Positions 8,315 to 16,774 of a stretch of DNA of 34,675 nt are shown here, in pieces (position 1 is the first letter of the stretch; each line of letters opens with the position of its first letter). The stretch is from Sphingobacterium paludis. GTDB lineage: Bacteria > Bacteroidota > Bacteroidia > Sphingobacteriales > Sphingobacteriaceae. The stretch is from positions 1-34,675 of the forward strand of contig NZ_SNZV01000016.1 in the NCBI RefSeq assembly GCF_004364125.1. The letters run 5' to 3'. Below the pieces are notes generated by a model. It did no database searches. It was not told where the DNA came from and was given only the letters and a program-made list of their open reading frames with translations. The translations under genes and the position numbers were made by a program.

Positions 8315-9494
8315 TTAAATTCAAAATAGGGTTAAAGCAGTTTTAAGGCAAATGCGATACCGAATCAGTTTTTAGATGTTTAAACAGGTACTTATTTTTC
8401 ATAATACCGTTTTTGTACTTCGTTTGACAGCTATCCTTTCGCTATAACCAGCGCCGTCAGGGCTGCAAGGTACAGTGATGTTATATTTCCACAGCTATTT
8501 ATTTCGGGTTGCCTGTATGCATAATCATACAATTTGCGTTTTATTCTTCATGAAATGCGGGTAGAAAACTTCCTGTACTGAATGGAAGTGAAACCGATTT
8601 TTATCGCCATAAACCCCGATACTGGAGACTGTTTTTTTTGTAATCGGATGTGCCTATGAATATTATTACGTGATATTTGACGCTTGGTGGAGACTGTTTA
8701 GGTTCTTCTAGGGTATTCAAAGTTACAAACCTTAGAATGTACGTGTTGCTTATGAAAAAATTGGCGGTAAGCAAAAAGTAATCCCCTCATCAGGTGACGA
8801 AGGGATTTTTTGAATGACGATTCCCCAGAACATTTTCATAAGCATGCTTTCGTGTGTCTAAAATCTGGGTTATGGGTTCCCAATTTACACATGTCTCATT
8901 ATTAAGAGCGAAATTAAATGTTAATCTGTTTACACGCAAATATTTTTGAATTATTTAAGTGTTTCGTCAATCCCACACATGTTAAACCCCAGACTGACAT
9001 TAGAATTGTGATAATAAAGCGATAGAGTATTTCAATGACCCTACATGCTACCATGGAGAGTATAAAAGACAACTCTCTAAAGTAATTGACATAATATTTT
9101 TCGATCTGGAAAGAGCACTATTTACTTTTCAAATAGCGATTATCCAGCCGAAAGCAAGATATCAAACCAATTGTTTCTTTTGGGCTATCGTTACGAAAAT
9201 TGAAAAAATTTGTTAACAAGTATAAAACCCATTGATCACGGGATCCGCGCCGAACTGAACCGAGATCGAACATATCTTTAATCGATTTAGGCTTTCAGCA
9301 TCCTCTATAGCCAAAGCGATCCTTTAAACACGTTATCTTTAAAATCCATAGGGTCAGTCGACTAGAAAGGTTCCAAATTGAAACATTTAACCACTTAAAC
9401 AATTATACTAATCGGGACTCTTTTTACCAAAAAAGTAGAGTGACGACATCCAATATTTTGTGTATTTTTATATGCACATTGCAAAGCTATAACA
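8315..9494. other. Gene-poor decayed stretch with a structured repeat
   Basis: There is no convincing gene in about 1.2 kb. The minus strand near 8400-8540 encodes a short run with the phrase CGNITSLYLAALTALVIAKG between stops, which could be the remnant of a membrane protein, but I cannot place it. The main structure is the dispersed repeat at 8748-9060. The rest is AT-rich and unremarkable. Confidence 0.55.
8748..9060. repeat. Dispersed structured repeat, copy 1
   Basis: This non-coding module recurs at 33907-34195. It begins with GCTTATGAAAA (8748-8758), then a hairpin ATCCCCTCATC-AGGT-GACGAAGGGAT (8781-8806) followed by T5. A 25-base block at 8820-8844 is identical to 33945-33969 and ends TTTTCATAAGC, the complement of the opening. 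A less conserved middle starts AAATCTGGGTTATGGGTTCCCA. A 30-base block at 9031-9060 matches 34166-34195 at 25 positions and ends in CATGGAGAG. The spacing between the two blocks is nearly the same in both copies (187 and 197 bases). Confidence 0.75.
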
Positions 9495-9632
9495 ATGAAA
9501 ATATATCTCGATATAGAAAATGCAATCAGTCCGAGAACCGGACGGAAGCTATCTATCCCGGTAGCTTTCGTTGAATCAGTGGATCTCACGGCCTGGCAAT
9601 TTCTAGAGAACGTTTTAAAAAATTTGAGATGA
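9495..9632 (+). CDS. Small hypothetical protein (45 aa)
   Basis: A 45-codon frame begins MKIYLDIENAISPRTG and ends in WQFLENVLKNLR. Its composition is that of a soluble protein and not of random AT-rich sequence. The stop overlaps the next ATG (ATGA), but the following frame soon breaks. It is possibly the intact or truncated head of a small gene set that continues with the broken frame to 9976. No family is recognised. Confidence 0.35.
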   Translation: MKIYLDIENAISPRTGRKLSIPVAFVESVDLTAWQFLENVLKNLR

Positions 9633-9641
9633 AATTGTTAG

Positions 9642-9976
9642 TTACAAAGAACTTATTTCAATTTTATACAGATCATACAGCTTTACATTGGTTGCGTAAA
9701 ATCAGGTACAGACTTTGCACCGACTGCTTTTTATAAAAAGTTGTTGAAGGTGGGTAGTAGACTAAAGCGATACAACAGGTCAAGGATTGTAAGGGGAAAC
9801 GAAAAATAGAAAGGGAAGCATGGGATTTGCTATATGATGAGCTGGAAAAATTCCTTGGTGAGGAAAACGATAGAGAATATTTTAATAAAGATCTTATACT
9901 AGAGTCATTGATATGGAGAAAGCGCTTAGCAAACTTGCAGAACTTAAAAATTATATATTCAAAGTTCAACAGTTAA
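9642..9976 (+). pseudogene. Frameshifted remnant of a hypothetical gene
   Basis: Two protein-like open pieces in different frames follow each other. 9642-9809 encodes SGTDFAPTAFYKKLLKVGSR and similar. 9761-9976 encodes EREAWDLLYDELEKFLGEEN and a Lys/Arg/Leu-rich tail. Joined by one frameshift near 9760 they would make one helical protein of about 110 residues. Neither piece has a good start codon. The second overlaps the start of the next gene by 64 bases. It could be a decayed member of a small accessory operon. A sequencing or assembly error is the other explanation. Confidence 0.3.
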
Positions 9977-10443
9977 GTGATTCACCAGAGATCGCTTACA
10001 CCTGGGGAAACGATCCTTTCTATGTTGCTCACAGGAATATCGCTCTGGAGCTAATGCACAAGGGACATAGGGATGATGCGATAAAGCTACTCGAAAACTA
10101 TGTCAGCTACCAGTACCACGATCGATTGGGCGAGGCCAACGCTGATCTAAGTAATATTTGGGACGGGTTGATTCCATTAACAAGGGACAATATAGAGCGG
10201 CTTTACAAACAACACAATGGCATTATGGTGGCAACGGATATATACTTCCCATTGCCTTATGTAAACTACACCTTTCTTAATGTACTCCAAGAGGAGCGTA
10301 GCAAATTGATGGAAGATGAGCATAATACCGTTCTTCCACTTGAATGGATACTCGATGGTGAGCGGGAGCTTGATAATGCATTTTTGGACGTGTACAATAC
10401 AAAACTTAACAATGCTAGCTATCCATTTTTAAAAATCTGCTAA
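9913..10443 (+). CDS. Hypothetical protein, TPR-like helical
   Basis: The 176-residue acidic, helical protein shows IALELMHKGHRDDAIKLLENYVSY, which reads like a tetratricopeptide-type helix pair, and then WDGLIPLTRDNIERLYKQHNG. I recognise no named family. It has no signal peptide or membrane helix, so it is probably cytoplasmic. It lies in decayed accessory DNA beside another orphan small gene (10538). Such pairs are common among immunity-type or defence-type cargo, but nothing in the sequence proves this here. Its start overlaps the broken frame upstream. Confidence 0.65.
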   Translation: MEKALSKLAELKNYIFKVQQLSDSPEIAYTWGNDPFYVAHRNIALELMHKGHRDDAIKLLENYVSYQYHDRLGEANADLSNIWDGLIPLTRDNIERLYKQHNGIMVATDIYFPLPYVNYTFLNVLQEERSKLMEDEHNTVLPLEWILDGERELDNAFLDVYNTKLNNASYPFLKIC

Positions 10444-10537
10444 TGCTGTCGTTTATCGTCTACATTTTTGATATTTAAGCGTTTATACTATTTCCGAGGT
10501 GACATATTGATGGATATTTGTAGGCTAAATCTTCATT

Positions 10538-10879
10538 ATGATATATAGATTAACAAGTGCTCAATACCTGAATAGCTCATCAGTTGATGAAATTGTTCTT
10601 TGCTACCAATTTTTAAGTTCTTATGACGGATCTAAATATCTTGTTTGGATTCAAATTACAGAGCTTTTCGATGAATGGAAAGAACTATTCGGCTTGGATG
10701 ATAATGCAATGCTCAAATTTCTTTTAAAAACTATAGAGCCCGATTTGATCCGAAGCGGTTTTAAGTATAGGCTTACTACGTATAAAATCCCGTCAAGTTT
10801 TGAACTTAAAGCGGGTTTTAAATATGAGGATTATAATCTCAACAATTACGAATTGCATGTTTCCCCAAACAGAGGATAA
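10538..10879 (+). CDS. Hypothetical protein (113 aa)
   Basis: This small soluble protein is rich in aromatic residues, with LTSAQYLNSSSVDEIVLCY, KYLVWIQITELFDEWKELFG and FKYEDYNLNNYELHVSPN. There is no membrane segment and no motif I can name. It follows the 176-residue gene in the same direction with a 94-base gap and precedes the IS3 remnant by about 100 bases. It may be an intact accessory gene or the end of a shortened one; the ATG at 10538 is the first in frame. Confidence 0.55.
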   Translation: MIYRLTSAQYLNSSSVDEIVLCYQFLSSYDGSKYLVWIQITELFDEWKELFGLDDNAMLKFLLKTIEPDLIRSGFKYRLTTYKIPSSFELKAGFKYEDYNLNNYELHVSPNRG

Positions 10880-10977
10880 AAGACTGGCTCATATGATCCG
10901 TCTTAGCAGATCTAAATTGGAGTTGCTAACTTAGTCGGCATATCAGGTTAAGAATAAATAATCTTAATTTTGAAATA

Positions 10978-11178
10978 ATGATTAAAGTCCGTAAAAAGTA
11001 CGATCGCATCTTTAAAGAGAGCGCTGTCGAGTTGAGTAAAGGTGGAAAAAATATTGCCACACTAGCCCGAGAATTAGGAATCTCTGCGGCTCAGCTATAC
11101 AAATGGAGTAAAGAGTCAGAAGAAGTTAGCTCTGGGAGTTTTCTAGGGAATGGCAACCTGAAGCACACAGAAGAATAA
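10978..11178 (+). pseudogene. IS3-family transposase OrfA, truncated
   Basis: The 66-residue product is the N-terminal HTH part of an IS3-family OrfA: KYDRIFKESAVELSKGGKNIATLARELGISAAQLYKWSKE is the usual Tnp_1 pattern (helix, turn, LGIS, LYKW). IS3 OrfA normally runs to about 90-110 residues with a leucine-zipper tail. Here it ends early at HTEE and the zipper region follows out of frame. It would bind the IS ends if intact. It is followed in the same direction by OrfB fragments, and the whole insertion sequence is dead. Confidence 0.8.
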
Positions 11179-11199
11179 GAGCGTATAAGTTTTTTGTAG

Positions 11200-11808
11200 A
11201 AAAAACTTAAGGATTCAGAACTAGAACTTGAGATATAAAAAAGCCATAGGCATCTTTTCCAAGAGCGATCGGTGATATATTGCTTTATCAAGCAATATCA
11301 GGATTTATATCCGATTGAAAAGATGTGCGAGGTTCTGGGAATTGGGGGCAGAAGCTATTATTCTTGGCGAAGCCGCTGTAAACAGCGAAAAAGTCCAAAT
11401 AAGACCCTTGAAAACAGAATAAAGGCTATTTACTTCAATAAGAAACAGCGATATAGCAGCTTAGAATAACTGCAGAACTGTCGGATGAAGGTGTTAAGGT
11501 TTCTAGAGTTACAGTGGCTAAGTACATGAAAAAGATGGGTCTGCGCAGTAAAATAGGCAAGAAATATATGTGACCACAGACTCAAAACATTCACATAAGA
11601 TAATGGACAATGTATTAGATCGGAATTTCGCAATTGCGGAACCATCTAAAGTCTGGGTGTCCGACATTACCTACATCCATACAAAGGAAGGTTTTTATAC
11701 CTGACAACCGTTCTTGATCTATACGACGGTAAATGTATCGGCTGGAGTATCAGTGATGGGATGAGGACAGAAGAAACTTCATTGGCGGCTTGGAAAATGA
11801 ATGTTTAA
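11200..11808 (+). pseudogene. IS3-family transposase OrfB, broken and 3'-truncated
   Basis: Pieces of an IS3 OrfB can be read across several stops and frameshifts. IYCFIKQYQDLYPIEKMCEVLGIGGRSYYSW is the start of the HTH_21 region (11272 on). VTVAKYMKKMGLRSKIGKK follows near 11510. WVSDITYIHTKEGFY carries the first Asp of the DDE triad (near 11660), then TVLDLYDGKCIGWSISDGM. The second Asp and the Glu, normally another 120 residues on, are missing, so the 3' half is gone. The next sequence is the end of an unrelated gene. No terminal inverted repeats were found. Confidence 0.8.
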
Positions 11809-11851
11809 CAGGCAAAATTTAATACCTCCATCAGGTTTGGAAGATAGGTAA

Positions 11852-12460
11852 GCCAACTGGACGTATATGTAGAAACGTATGATAGGTGGACGGATAGAGT
11901 TTTCTGAAAGCGAAGATTTTAAGATAGCTAGGGAATTACACACAATAGATAAGTTACCAATTGGATCCCTTTCTGTAAGATTTCCCTCACCGATAGAAAT
12001 AAAGAACATAAGATATGTTTGTCCTCCGGCTTGTAGAACTCCCATTGCAGAGTTCTGTTTTTATAATGAAAATGGTATCAAGATGGAAATAAAAAAAGCC
12101 TATGGTAAATCTATACATAAGGATCAAGTAGAGTTCGCATTTGATAATAACCAATTGACCTCCGCCGCAACAAAAGAAGAAGAGTACTGGATTGGTGCTA
12201 CCTTGAAATCAGATCAGCAATTGATTTCTAAAATAGAGCTAGTCCCCAAGAATGACGGTAATTTCATAACGGTAAATCATAATTACGAGCTCTTTTATTT
12301 CGATAATAAATGGATTTCAATTGGGAAAAGAATCGCCACGAGTAGAAAATTGTATTATGAAGATGTACCGAAAGGTGCAGTTCTTTTGTTGAGAAATCTT
12401 ACTGAAGGTAACGAGGAACGTATTTTTACGATGAAAGACTCGGTACAAGTTTGGTGGTGA
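11852..12460 (+). pseudogene. 3' fragment of a discoidin-like secreted protein
   Basis: From ATG 11879 the frame is open for 193 codons, and in-frame remnants (ANWTYM, then a stop) extend it upstream. GGRIEFSESEDFKIARELHTI followed by IRYVCPPACRTPIAEFCFYNENG resembles the discoidin/F5-8C-like domain at the end of large Bacteroidetes surface proteins, where the usual text is GGRIEGSN...RYVRYLSP...CNIAEIEFY. The end RIFTMKDSVQVWW matches the usual C-terminus of transglutaminase-like or related proteins of this type. The N-terminal catalytic part is absent, lost where the IS3 remnant now lies. It is unlikely to be secreted or functional in this form. Confidence 0.6.
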
Positions 12461-12855
12461 GAATGTATATAATTGTCATCGCTGAACGGTTTAATTTATA
12501 ATAAAAGAAAAGAAAAAAATTAACTAACGTTTTTTTTTGACTATTACGATCGATTATCACTTTAATATCTTCAACTATTTTCGTGACAATTGCTGCCTGT
12601 AGCATTTAGAAAGGTTGACTTATGTCTAGAAAAAAACCTGTACGCAATGGAATTGGATATAATAATTCCTTTACTCCAACATGTAGAAATTGGTATGGCG
12701 TACCAAGGCAACAAATCTCGTTAATTTTATTCTATTAGGCTTTGGAAGTTCATTCTTCGCAAATCCTATTAGTCAACGGGGCAATTACTATAATATTTTT
12801 TAATACCAATTTCGTGATGTTGGTAATCGTTTGATCTGCAAGTCGGCAACTTTGA

Positions 12856-12888
12856 CCACGATAAAGGACTCGTTCTTTGACATCGTGG
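12856..12888. repeat. Inverted repeat in gene-free DNA
   Basis: CCACGAT (12856-12862) pairs with ATCGTGG (12882-12888), and inside it AAAG pairs with CTTT. No T-tract follows. It could be a remnant structure or a protein-binding site. Confidence 0.4.
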
Positions 12889-13095
12889 GAAGAAGCATTT
12901 CCAAGGAAATTAAGTGCAGGGGTTTGTTTCGGCTATTTGCCGTCAAATCCTGAACCTTAGGCAGCCAGTTTTGGTGGGCGCTTTTGCGTCAACGTGAGTA
13001 TTCCCGAACAACATTCTTTTACGATGATCCTTTTTTGTAGTGATACAGGCATAAAAGAGTGGGCCAAAAAAAATTAATTTTATTCTAGCATATAG

Positions 13096-13125
13096 GGGAG
13101 CGATTCTAGATCGACTCCCTTTTTC
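13096..13125 (+). terminator. Intrinsic terminator before the primase gene
   Basis: GGGAGCGAT (13096-13104) pairs with ATCGACTCCC (13110-13119) with one bulged A, giving a 9-bp stem. It is followed by TTTTTCTATTT. It would stop rightward transcription from the decayed region and separates it from the primase and mob block. Confidence 0.7.
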
Positions 13126-13187
13126 TATTTATAGAGGCCGCTTCCAAATCGGCCGGAACCAATTCCATCATTCTAAAATTTAATCTT

Positions 13188-14168
13188 ATGGCAAAAATTT
13201 TAATCGCGAATCAAGTCAAGCAGGGAGTCTCGCTGGTCGATTTGCTTGCTAAACTTGGTCACCGGCCATCCTACCGTAGCGGAAAAGAGCTGTTTTACAA
13301 AAGTATGCTGCGAGAGGAGCGAACGCCCTCGCTTTGCGTGAATGAAAATCTAAACGTTTGGTTTGATCACGGTGGCGCGGGCGTTTCACAAAAGCAAGGA
13401 GGTAATGTAATCGATTTTGCGCTTGCTTACTGGTTTCCTTCAGATTTCGGACAGGTTCTGAACAAGATTTCGGAAACCATGTCATTGGATTTTCCATCCG
13501 ATCTGAAGGTTAATCCTCGACCGCGACAATTTAACCGGCAGCCCGAGAAGCTGACCAATTATAAAGTGACTGGTGTAAGGGAGCTTGGCGGTAATGCTAA
13601 AATCGCTACGTATCTTCAAAATCGGGGGATCTATGAGCAGGCAAAGGGCCGGATCAAGGAAGTGTACTATGAGATCGTGACAGGGCCGAAGGCTGGAAAA
13701 TCTTTTTTCTGCGCGGGATGGCAGAACGACCTGGACAGCTGGGAGCTCAGCAACCAGGGAAAGCACTTTAAGTTCAAGGCCTGTCTTGGACGTAAAGCGA
13801 TCTCTACGATTGAAGGATCTAAAGTAAGGCTTTGCCTATTTGAAGGTTATATGGACTACCTGAGCTGGCTTGCGGATAATCCGAAAGTTACAGATTCTGT
13901 CATTGTGCTGAATTCCGTTAATCTGTTAGATTCCGCTCTGGAGAAGATATTAACTTTCCCGTCGGTGCAGGCCTACTTTGATCGGGACAAGGCGGGTGAA
14001 AAAGCTTTTGAGAAGTTAAAGCAGGCGGTTCCGCATGCTCAGGATTGCTCAAGTTTATACAAGAAATACAAGGATTACAACGATATGCTGATGAACCGGC
14101 CGTCCTCTACGGTGCTTTACGAGGAGTCATATATCTATGAAAAAATGATGTCTTCATTTAAGCGGTAG
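13188..14168 (+). CDS. TOPRIM/CHC2-like primase of mobile elements
   Basis: The 326-residue protein joins a CHC2-like N-terminal module (residues 10-90) and a TOPRIM domain (about 205-310). The N-terminal module keeps the family pattern (SLVDLLAKLGHRP, then ERTPSLCVNENLNVWFDHG and GGNVIDFALAYW), but the zinc-binding Cys/His residues of DnaG are replaced. The TOPRIM domain has the catalytic FEGYMDYLS and YFDRDKAG motifs and a later KDYNDML. Such proteins accompany Bacteroidetes mobilization regions and probably prime DNA synthesis on transferred single strands; CTnDOT's TraP is also primase-like. It follows a terminator and stands 1 kb upstream of the mob genes in the same direction. Confidence 0.8.
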   Translation: MAKILIANQVKQGVSLVDLLAKLGHRPSYRSGKELFYKSMLREERTPSLCVNENLNVWFDHGGAGVSQKQGGNVIDFALAYWFPSDFGQVLNKISETMSLDFPSDLKVNPRPRQFNRQPEKLTNYKVTGVRELGGNAKIATYLQNRGIYEQAKGRIKEVYYEIVTGPKAGKSFFCAGWQNDLDSWELSNQGKHFKFKACLGRKAISTIEGSKVRLCLFEGYMDYLSWLADNPKVTDSVIVLNSVNLLDSALEKILTFPSVQAYFDRDKAGEKAFEKLKQAVPHAQDCSSLYKKYKDYNDMLMNRPSSTVLYEESYIYEKMMSSFKR

Positions 14169-14199
14169 TCTCTATATTGTTTTCTTCCACACGCCCTGT

Positions 14200-14970
14200 C
14201 AATTATGTGTTTGCTACGCTGCTAAGCTATTAGTCACTTAGTTTACCTATAGCAATTCAAATTGGCTGTGTAGCTACTTATCGAGTAATCGATTCGGCTG
14301 GGGGCGCAATGATTGTGTAGGCTAGTTAGCTACTTAGGTGGATAACCACTAATTTGGTAGACTGTTAAGTTTACTGATCGGTGGGCCAGAAGGTCATCCT
14401 AATCCATTACGCCTTTAGCTAGGCAAGCGCTAGGCTATCTCATTAGCAAATTGCTAAGCCGCCAGGCAAATTTGCAAGTTCGCTAGGTAAATGGTTAGGT
14501 TACCAATAGATTAGCTACTTAACAGTGAGACCGCGTTTCTTGCTACATAGCTAAGACATTGGCTGCTTTGTCTGCCAATTATTAAGCTAGCATTTCAGGT
14601 TTATTGCAAAGCATGACGCTAGTTGGTTGATTGGCTAGCAAATTGCTGAGCAGTGAAGCCATTAGGCAACTACGCTAATTAAGTGGATCATCAGCCAAAT
14701 GATTAGCTAACTATATAGCAAGGCTACTAACCTGGCCAAGTGGCAACTATCATAGCTGCTTGCCGGTCCCTCAGCAAGCTATATAGCGATGGTATTTGCA
14801 AAGCAAAAGACCATTTAGCTGATCAATTAGCAAATCAGATCAATTTGACTTTCTCGGCGATAAAGGCGCATAGTGAAACCGATAAGGTTTTCCTGCGCCA
14901 CTCTTCAAGACAACATGAATCAAAATGGAGATTGCTATTGCTGGCGCTTTTCTGCGAATAGCAACACCGC
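14200..14970. repeat. TAGC/GCTA-rich non-coding region
   Basis: In about 770 bases the words TAGC, GCTA and TTAGC recur far more often than elsewhere. TAGCTACTTA occurs three times in the same orientation (near 14271, 14328 and 14512). Related near-palindromes are ATTAGCAAATTGCTAAG (14442-14458), GCTAGCAAATTGCTGAG (14634-14650) and AATTAGCAAAT (14825-14835). Spacing is irregular, so it is not a CRISPR array or a clean iteron set. The open frame at 14740-14961 looks like chance. It lies directly upstream of the mob genes, so it may be part of the transfer or replication origin, or a protein-binding region. Confidence 0.6.
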
Positions 14971-15053
14971 GATAAATGATCAATGAAAATAAATCAATGC
15001 ACAAAACAGTCTAGGAGATAGACCCACTCTTGTTTTGTTAGCAGCAAGTTGTA

Positions 15054-15110
15054 TTTTGGGTGCACCCAAAAATTCCTTGCCTTTCCCGTTTGGCCGACCT
15101 GTGGTCAGCC
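15054..15110. promoter_or_regulatory. Candidate oriT or operator: palindrome plus inverted repeat
   Basis: TTTTGGGTGCACCCAAAA (15054-15071) is a perfect 18-bp palindrome. Twenty bases later GGCCGAC (15092-15098) and GTCAGCC (15104-15110) form an inverted repeat with one mismatch. The RHH relaxosome gene begins at 15174. Origins of transfer commonly lie just upstream of such genes and contain inverted repeats beside the nick site, and RHH proteins also repress their own promoters from such sites. No nick sequence can be named from this alone. Confidence 0.45.
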
Positions 15111-15173
15111 TCAGCGAAAGGATCGAAAAACTGCGCAACTTGTTTTTCCTCTTAAACTTTAACTAATACACTG

Positions 15174-15584
15174 ATGACTGATCCAATTAAGATACGGGGC
15201 AGGCCTGCTAAGGAGTACCCTAAACGGCTACGGGTGGTCACTGTTAAGCTCACCGACAGCGAGCTGGAAGAACTTAACCTGATGAAAACCCAAAGCGGCA
15301 TGAACCGAATGCAGCTGATCCGAAAGAAGATCTTCGCTAGCGGCGCTGTAACAATTACCAATGTGAAGGAGGTTTTAGAGGAACTCTCGCGTCAAGGAGC
15401 TGAACTTGGCCGTATCGGAAACAACCTGAATCAACTGGGAAGACATGCCAATGTGCTGGCCAAGCAAGGTAAGTTACACCCCCATGTAGCCGAGGAACTT
15501 AAAAAGTTACTGGAGGAACACGCCGGAATTCAGAAGCAATTAGACATAACCTGGCGGCATCTTTTACGCGCTATCAAAAAATAG
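15174..15584 (+). CDS. RHH mobilization (relaxosome) protein, MobA/MobC-like
   Basis: The 136-residue basic protein starts with a ribbon-helix-helix DNA-binding region (RLRVVTVKLTDSELEELNLMKTQSG, then MNRMQLIRKKIF) and has the diagnostic RIGNNLNQLGRHANVL segment of MobC-type accessory proteins near residue 80. Such proteins bind oriT and help the relaxase nick. In Bacteroidetes elements this gene is often called mobA. It is followed after eight bases by the relaxase gene, so the two are co-transcribed. The N-terminal IRGRPAKEYPK is a typical lead-in and supports the ATG at 15174. Confidence 0.9.
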   Translation: MTDPIKIRGRPAKEYPKRLRVVTVKLTDSELEELNLMKTQSGMNRMQLIRKKIFASGAVTITNVKEVLEELSRQGAELGRIGNNLNQLGRHANVLAKQGKLHPHVAEELKKLLEEHAGIQKQLDITWRHLLRAIKK

Positions 15585-15592
15585 CAGCACGC

Positions 15593-16756
15593 ATGATCGT
15601 TAAATTTCTTCGTAAATCAGCAAGCTTTGGCGGTGTGCGCTATAACACCAACAAGGTGGATTCCGATCAGGGGGAGCTGCTTAGTACGCGTAACTTCGAT
15701 GCGCTTCAAGGTTTAACGGAGCTGCGGCCACAGGACTACATCAACTATCTAGAGGCCGTTTCTTCAATAAGCTCCCGCATCAAATATCCGCAGTTGCATG
15801 TGGTGATCTCTGCAAAAGGTAAACAGTTCGCGACCGGCGAACTCAGCGCAGTAGCACATGACTGGATGCAGGGGATGGGTTACGGCGAGCAGCCGTATCT
15901 AGTGATCCTGCATAGCGATACCGCTAACTATCATGTGCATATCGTATCGACAAGGGTGGGCAAAGATGGCAAAAAGATCGATAACAGTTTTGAAAAGATC
16001 CGTGCCTATGAAGTGCTCCACGAGATTCTTGGCGAGAAAGCGCTCCATGAAGTGCAAAAAGATCTTGCTGATGCGCTAAGGTATAATTTCAGTACACGTG
16101 CGCAGTTTCGAACATTAATGGAGAACCGCGGTTACACGCTCAGCCAAGAGGATCAGCTCCTCAAACTTTTCAAGTTCGGAAAATTGCTTGGTGAAGTGCG
16201 CTGGGAAGATATGGATAAGCAGATTAGGCAGTACAGCGAAGATTCCGGCCGAAAGAAGCAGATTTATGCGCTGATCGATAAGTATCGCTATCAGTTTGAT
16301 CAAAAGCTCGAGGAGGAAAAGGGAATCTTTAGTTCTGAGCTGACGCGTGAGTTGGCATTACGATTCGGTCTACACTTTATTTTCCACTCTTCTAGTGGCA
16401 AGCCACCCTACGGTTATACCATCATAGACTATAGCAAGAGTAATATATTTAAGGGCAGTCTGGTTTATCCGCTAGCACGGCTAACAGGCGCAGCGGAGAA
16501 GAACGCGTCCAGCGTATCGGAGGATAAAAGCGAGCGTCTCGTTGCTTCAACCTATAGTAAAGCCGAACCATGGGCAAAAGGTGAGCATCAAAATTCCACG
16601 ATAGAAAAAGCCGATCGCCCAGCGGCCATCGTATCCGTGGAGGAACCGATCGCTGCGCCGATAATCGGATTGAATCTCACGGATGATGTGGACGATGAGG
16701 CCGTGCATGGTAAAAAACGAAACCGCCAGAACAAGAAATCAACAAAAAAACGCTAA
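15593..16756 (+). CDS. MOBP-type relaxase (MobB-like)
   Basis: The 387-residue protein carries the Relaxase/mobilization nuclease domain in its first 180 residues. A candidate catalytic Tyr lies in FGGVRYNTNKV (near residue 17). A metal-binding His motif lies in VILHSDTANYHVHIVSTRV, with His near 106 and the HxH pair near 114-116. It nicks oriT and stays covalently joined to the 5' end during transfer. The C-terminus is polar and basic, ending in KNRQNKKSTKKR. It is about as long as relaxases of this Bacteroidetes group. It is co-transcribed with the RHH gene, and the ParA-like traA gene begins 18 bases downstream. Confidence 0.9.
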   Translation: MIVKFLRKSASFGGVRYNTNKVDSDQGELLSTRNFDALQGLTELRPQDYINYLEAVSSISSRIKYPQLHVVISAKGKQFATGELSAVAHDWMQGMGYGEQPYLVILHSDTANYHVHIVSTRVGKDGKKIDNSFEKIRAYEVLHEILGEKALHEVQKDLADALRYNFSTRAQFRTLMENRGYTLSQEDQLLKLFKFGKLLGEVRWEDMDKQIRQYSEDSGRKKQIYALIDKYRYQFDQKLEEEKGIFSSELTRELALRFGLHFIFHSSSGKPPYGYTIIDYSKSNIFKGSLVYPLARLTGAAEKNASSVSEDKSERLVASTYSKAEPWAKGEHQNSTIEKADRPAAIVSVEEPIAAPIIGLNLTDDVDDEAVHGKKRNRQNKKSTKKR

Positions 16757-16774
16757 CATTTAAATTGGATCATT

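Larger units (their letters stand above)
12461..13187. other. Gene-free stretch upstream of the primase gene
   Basis: No gene is supported in 727 bases. A 33-codon frame at 12622 (MSRKKPVRNGIGYNN...) is too short to judge. A hairpin lies at 12856-12888: CCACGAT/ATCGTGG with an inner AAAG/CTTT. A terminator-like hairpin at 13096-13125 closes the stretch before the primase gene. I found no iterons or replication-initiator gene here. Confidence 0.55.

Noticed and set aside
14740..14961. 73-codon frame in the TAGC-rich region
   Set aside because: It lies partly within repeated words, has no recognisable pattern and no partner gene.
14200..14970. Possible CRISPR array
   Set aside because: Repeated words are short and irregularly spaced with no constant repeat-spacer unit, and no cas gene is present.
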